From NCBI RefSeq assembly GCF_000953635.1, contig NZ_LN614830.1, positions 62,001-126,000 of the forward strand: DNA of 64,000 nucleotides. Direction: 5' to 3'. The notes beneath the pieces were generated by a model. That model had not been told where the DNA came from. It worked only from the letters and a program-made list of their open reading frames with translations, and made no database searches. Of the stretch, positions 63,757 to 64,000 are shown piece after piece; positions within the stretch are counted from its first letter, which is position 1, and every line of letters starts with the position of its first letter. This DNA comes from Legionella micdadei. GTDB taxonomy: Bacteria; Pseudomonadota; Gammaproteobacteria; Legionellales; Legionellaceae. Both the position numbers and the translations under genes were made by a program.

Positions 63757-64000
63757 CTAATCAAACAGGGTTCTATTTTCCTTAAATACCATGTCATATA
63801 AACGGAGCAGTTGTTTTTTTGTTACCCGATGGGTGGATAACGGGGGTAATTCATCAAGTCTAAAAAAATCGATCTCGGCAATTTCTAGATTTTCCATTTT
63901 TTCTCCAGAAATGATTTCGCAATGAAAAAAGCACTTATACACATGTGGCCATTGAGGGGGGTGAGCGTGTTTGAGCTTATCCCATAATGCAAGTAATCTT
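63757..64000 (-). CDS. NUDIX hydrolase, C-terminal part only
   Basis: The minus-strand frame is open from the right edge to the stop at 63757, 80 residues. It has the end of a NUDIX hydrolase of the ADP-ribose pyrophosphatase type: VYKCFFHCEIISGEKMEN, then the acidic NLEIAEIDFFRLDELPPLS and a helix RVTKKQLLRLYDMVF. This tail matches NUDIX proteins with an extra N-terminal helical domain. The NUDIX box itself would be upstream, outside the window. The frame could also be cut from a longer fusion. Confidence 0.75.
   Translation of the reverse strand, partial: RLLALWDKLKHAHPPQWPHVYKCFFHCEIISGEKMENLEIAEIDFFRLDELPPLSTHRVTKKQLLRLYDMVFKENRTLFD

Noticed and set aside
1-64000. tRNA and rRNA genes
   Set aside because: I looked for the TpsiC-arm pattern GGTTCGAATCC in the gaps and saw none; a tRNAscan run could still find one.

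Overview
The window looks like a chromosomal segment of a Legionella-type bacterium (Legionellaceae, Gammaproteobacteria). The base composition is AT-rich. The housekeeping clusters are gammaproteobacterial: ubiE-ubiJ-ubiB-tatA-tatB, mnmG-rsmG-parA-parB, metG-rnfB-nth and rppH-ptsP. Between them sit single genes of the type Legionella uses for Dot/Icm effectors: no recognisable enzyme family, acidic C-terminal tails, coiled coils and a few membrane hairpins. No tRNA, rRNA, CRISPR array, intact insertion sequence or prophage was recognised.

Layout. Bases 1-5.3 kb are accessory: a LepB N-terminal-kinase-like gene cut by the left edge, a PhnA-like protein, and an inverted pair of paralogous orphan genes enclosing a predicted envelope-spanning coiled-coil lipoprotein. 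Then come a small membrane protein and a queuosine-precursor transporter. Bases 5.3-9.5 kb hold a hydrolase, a lytic transglycosylase, an MsrB-MsrA fusion, a DUF1328 peptide and an orphan protein ending in the CaaX box CSLM. Bases 9.5-16.9 kb are respiratory and export genes: tatAB, ubiquinone synthesis, cytochrome bd (cydA-cydB-cydX) and a four-cysteine FNR-type regulator behind a perfect FNR box. Bases 17-25.8 kb mix small orphans with argO/argP, a creatininase-like protein, a PAP2 phosphatase, a flavin monooxygenase, an L,D-transpeptidase and a RecX-like protein.

Bases 26.1-32.3 kb encode an aa3-type cytochrome c oxidase (four-haem cytochrome, coxB, coxA, ctaG, coxC). This cluster ends abruptly in a 12-copy tandem array and a 412-bp element with perfect 45-bp inverted ends. 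Bases 33.1-37.7 kb are the parB-parA-rsmG-mnmG block. Bases 37.8-48.4 kb hold two large orphan membrane proteins, queC, metG-rnfB-nth, an M4 metalloprotease and a type B chloramphenicol acetyltransferase. Bases 48.6-56 kb alternate two large effector-like orphans with corA, a doubled VUT transporter, glmU and ansA. Bases 57.2-62.5 kb are rppH-ptsP, a TSUP permease, lgt and thyA. The right end has a YhhN protein, a small secreted protein and the C-terminus of a NUDIX hydrolase.

The most notable observations are these. Two promoters (for the LepB-like gene and the CaaX gene) carry tandem CTTAAnnnT repeats that fit the Legionella PmrA effector-regulator consensus, both placed 7 bp before a -10 box. 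The paralog pair around a roughly 24-nm coiled-coil tether may be an undescribed envelope module. One repeat family (core CAGGAGATCCTTCG, end GGATGACA) occurs at three places in three architectures. Functions of the orphan genes are inference only; no database search was possible.
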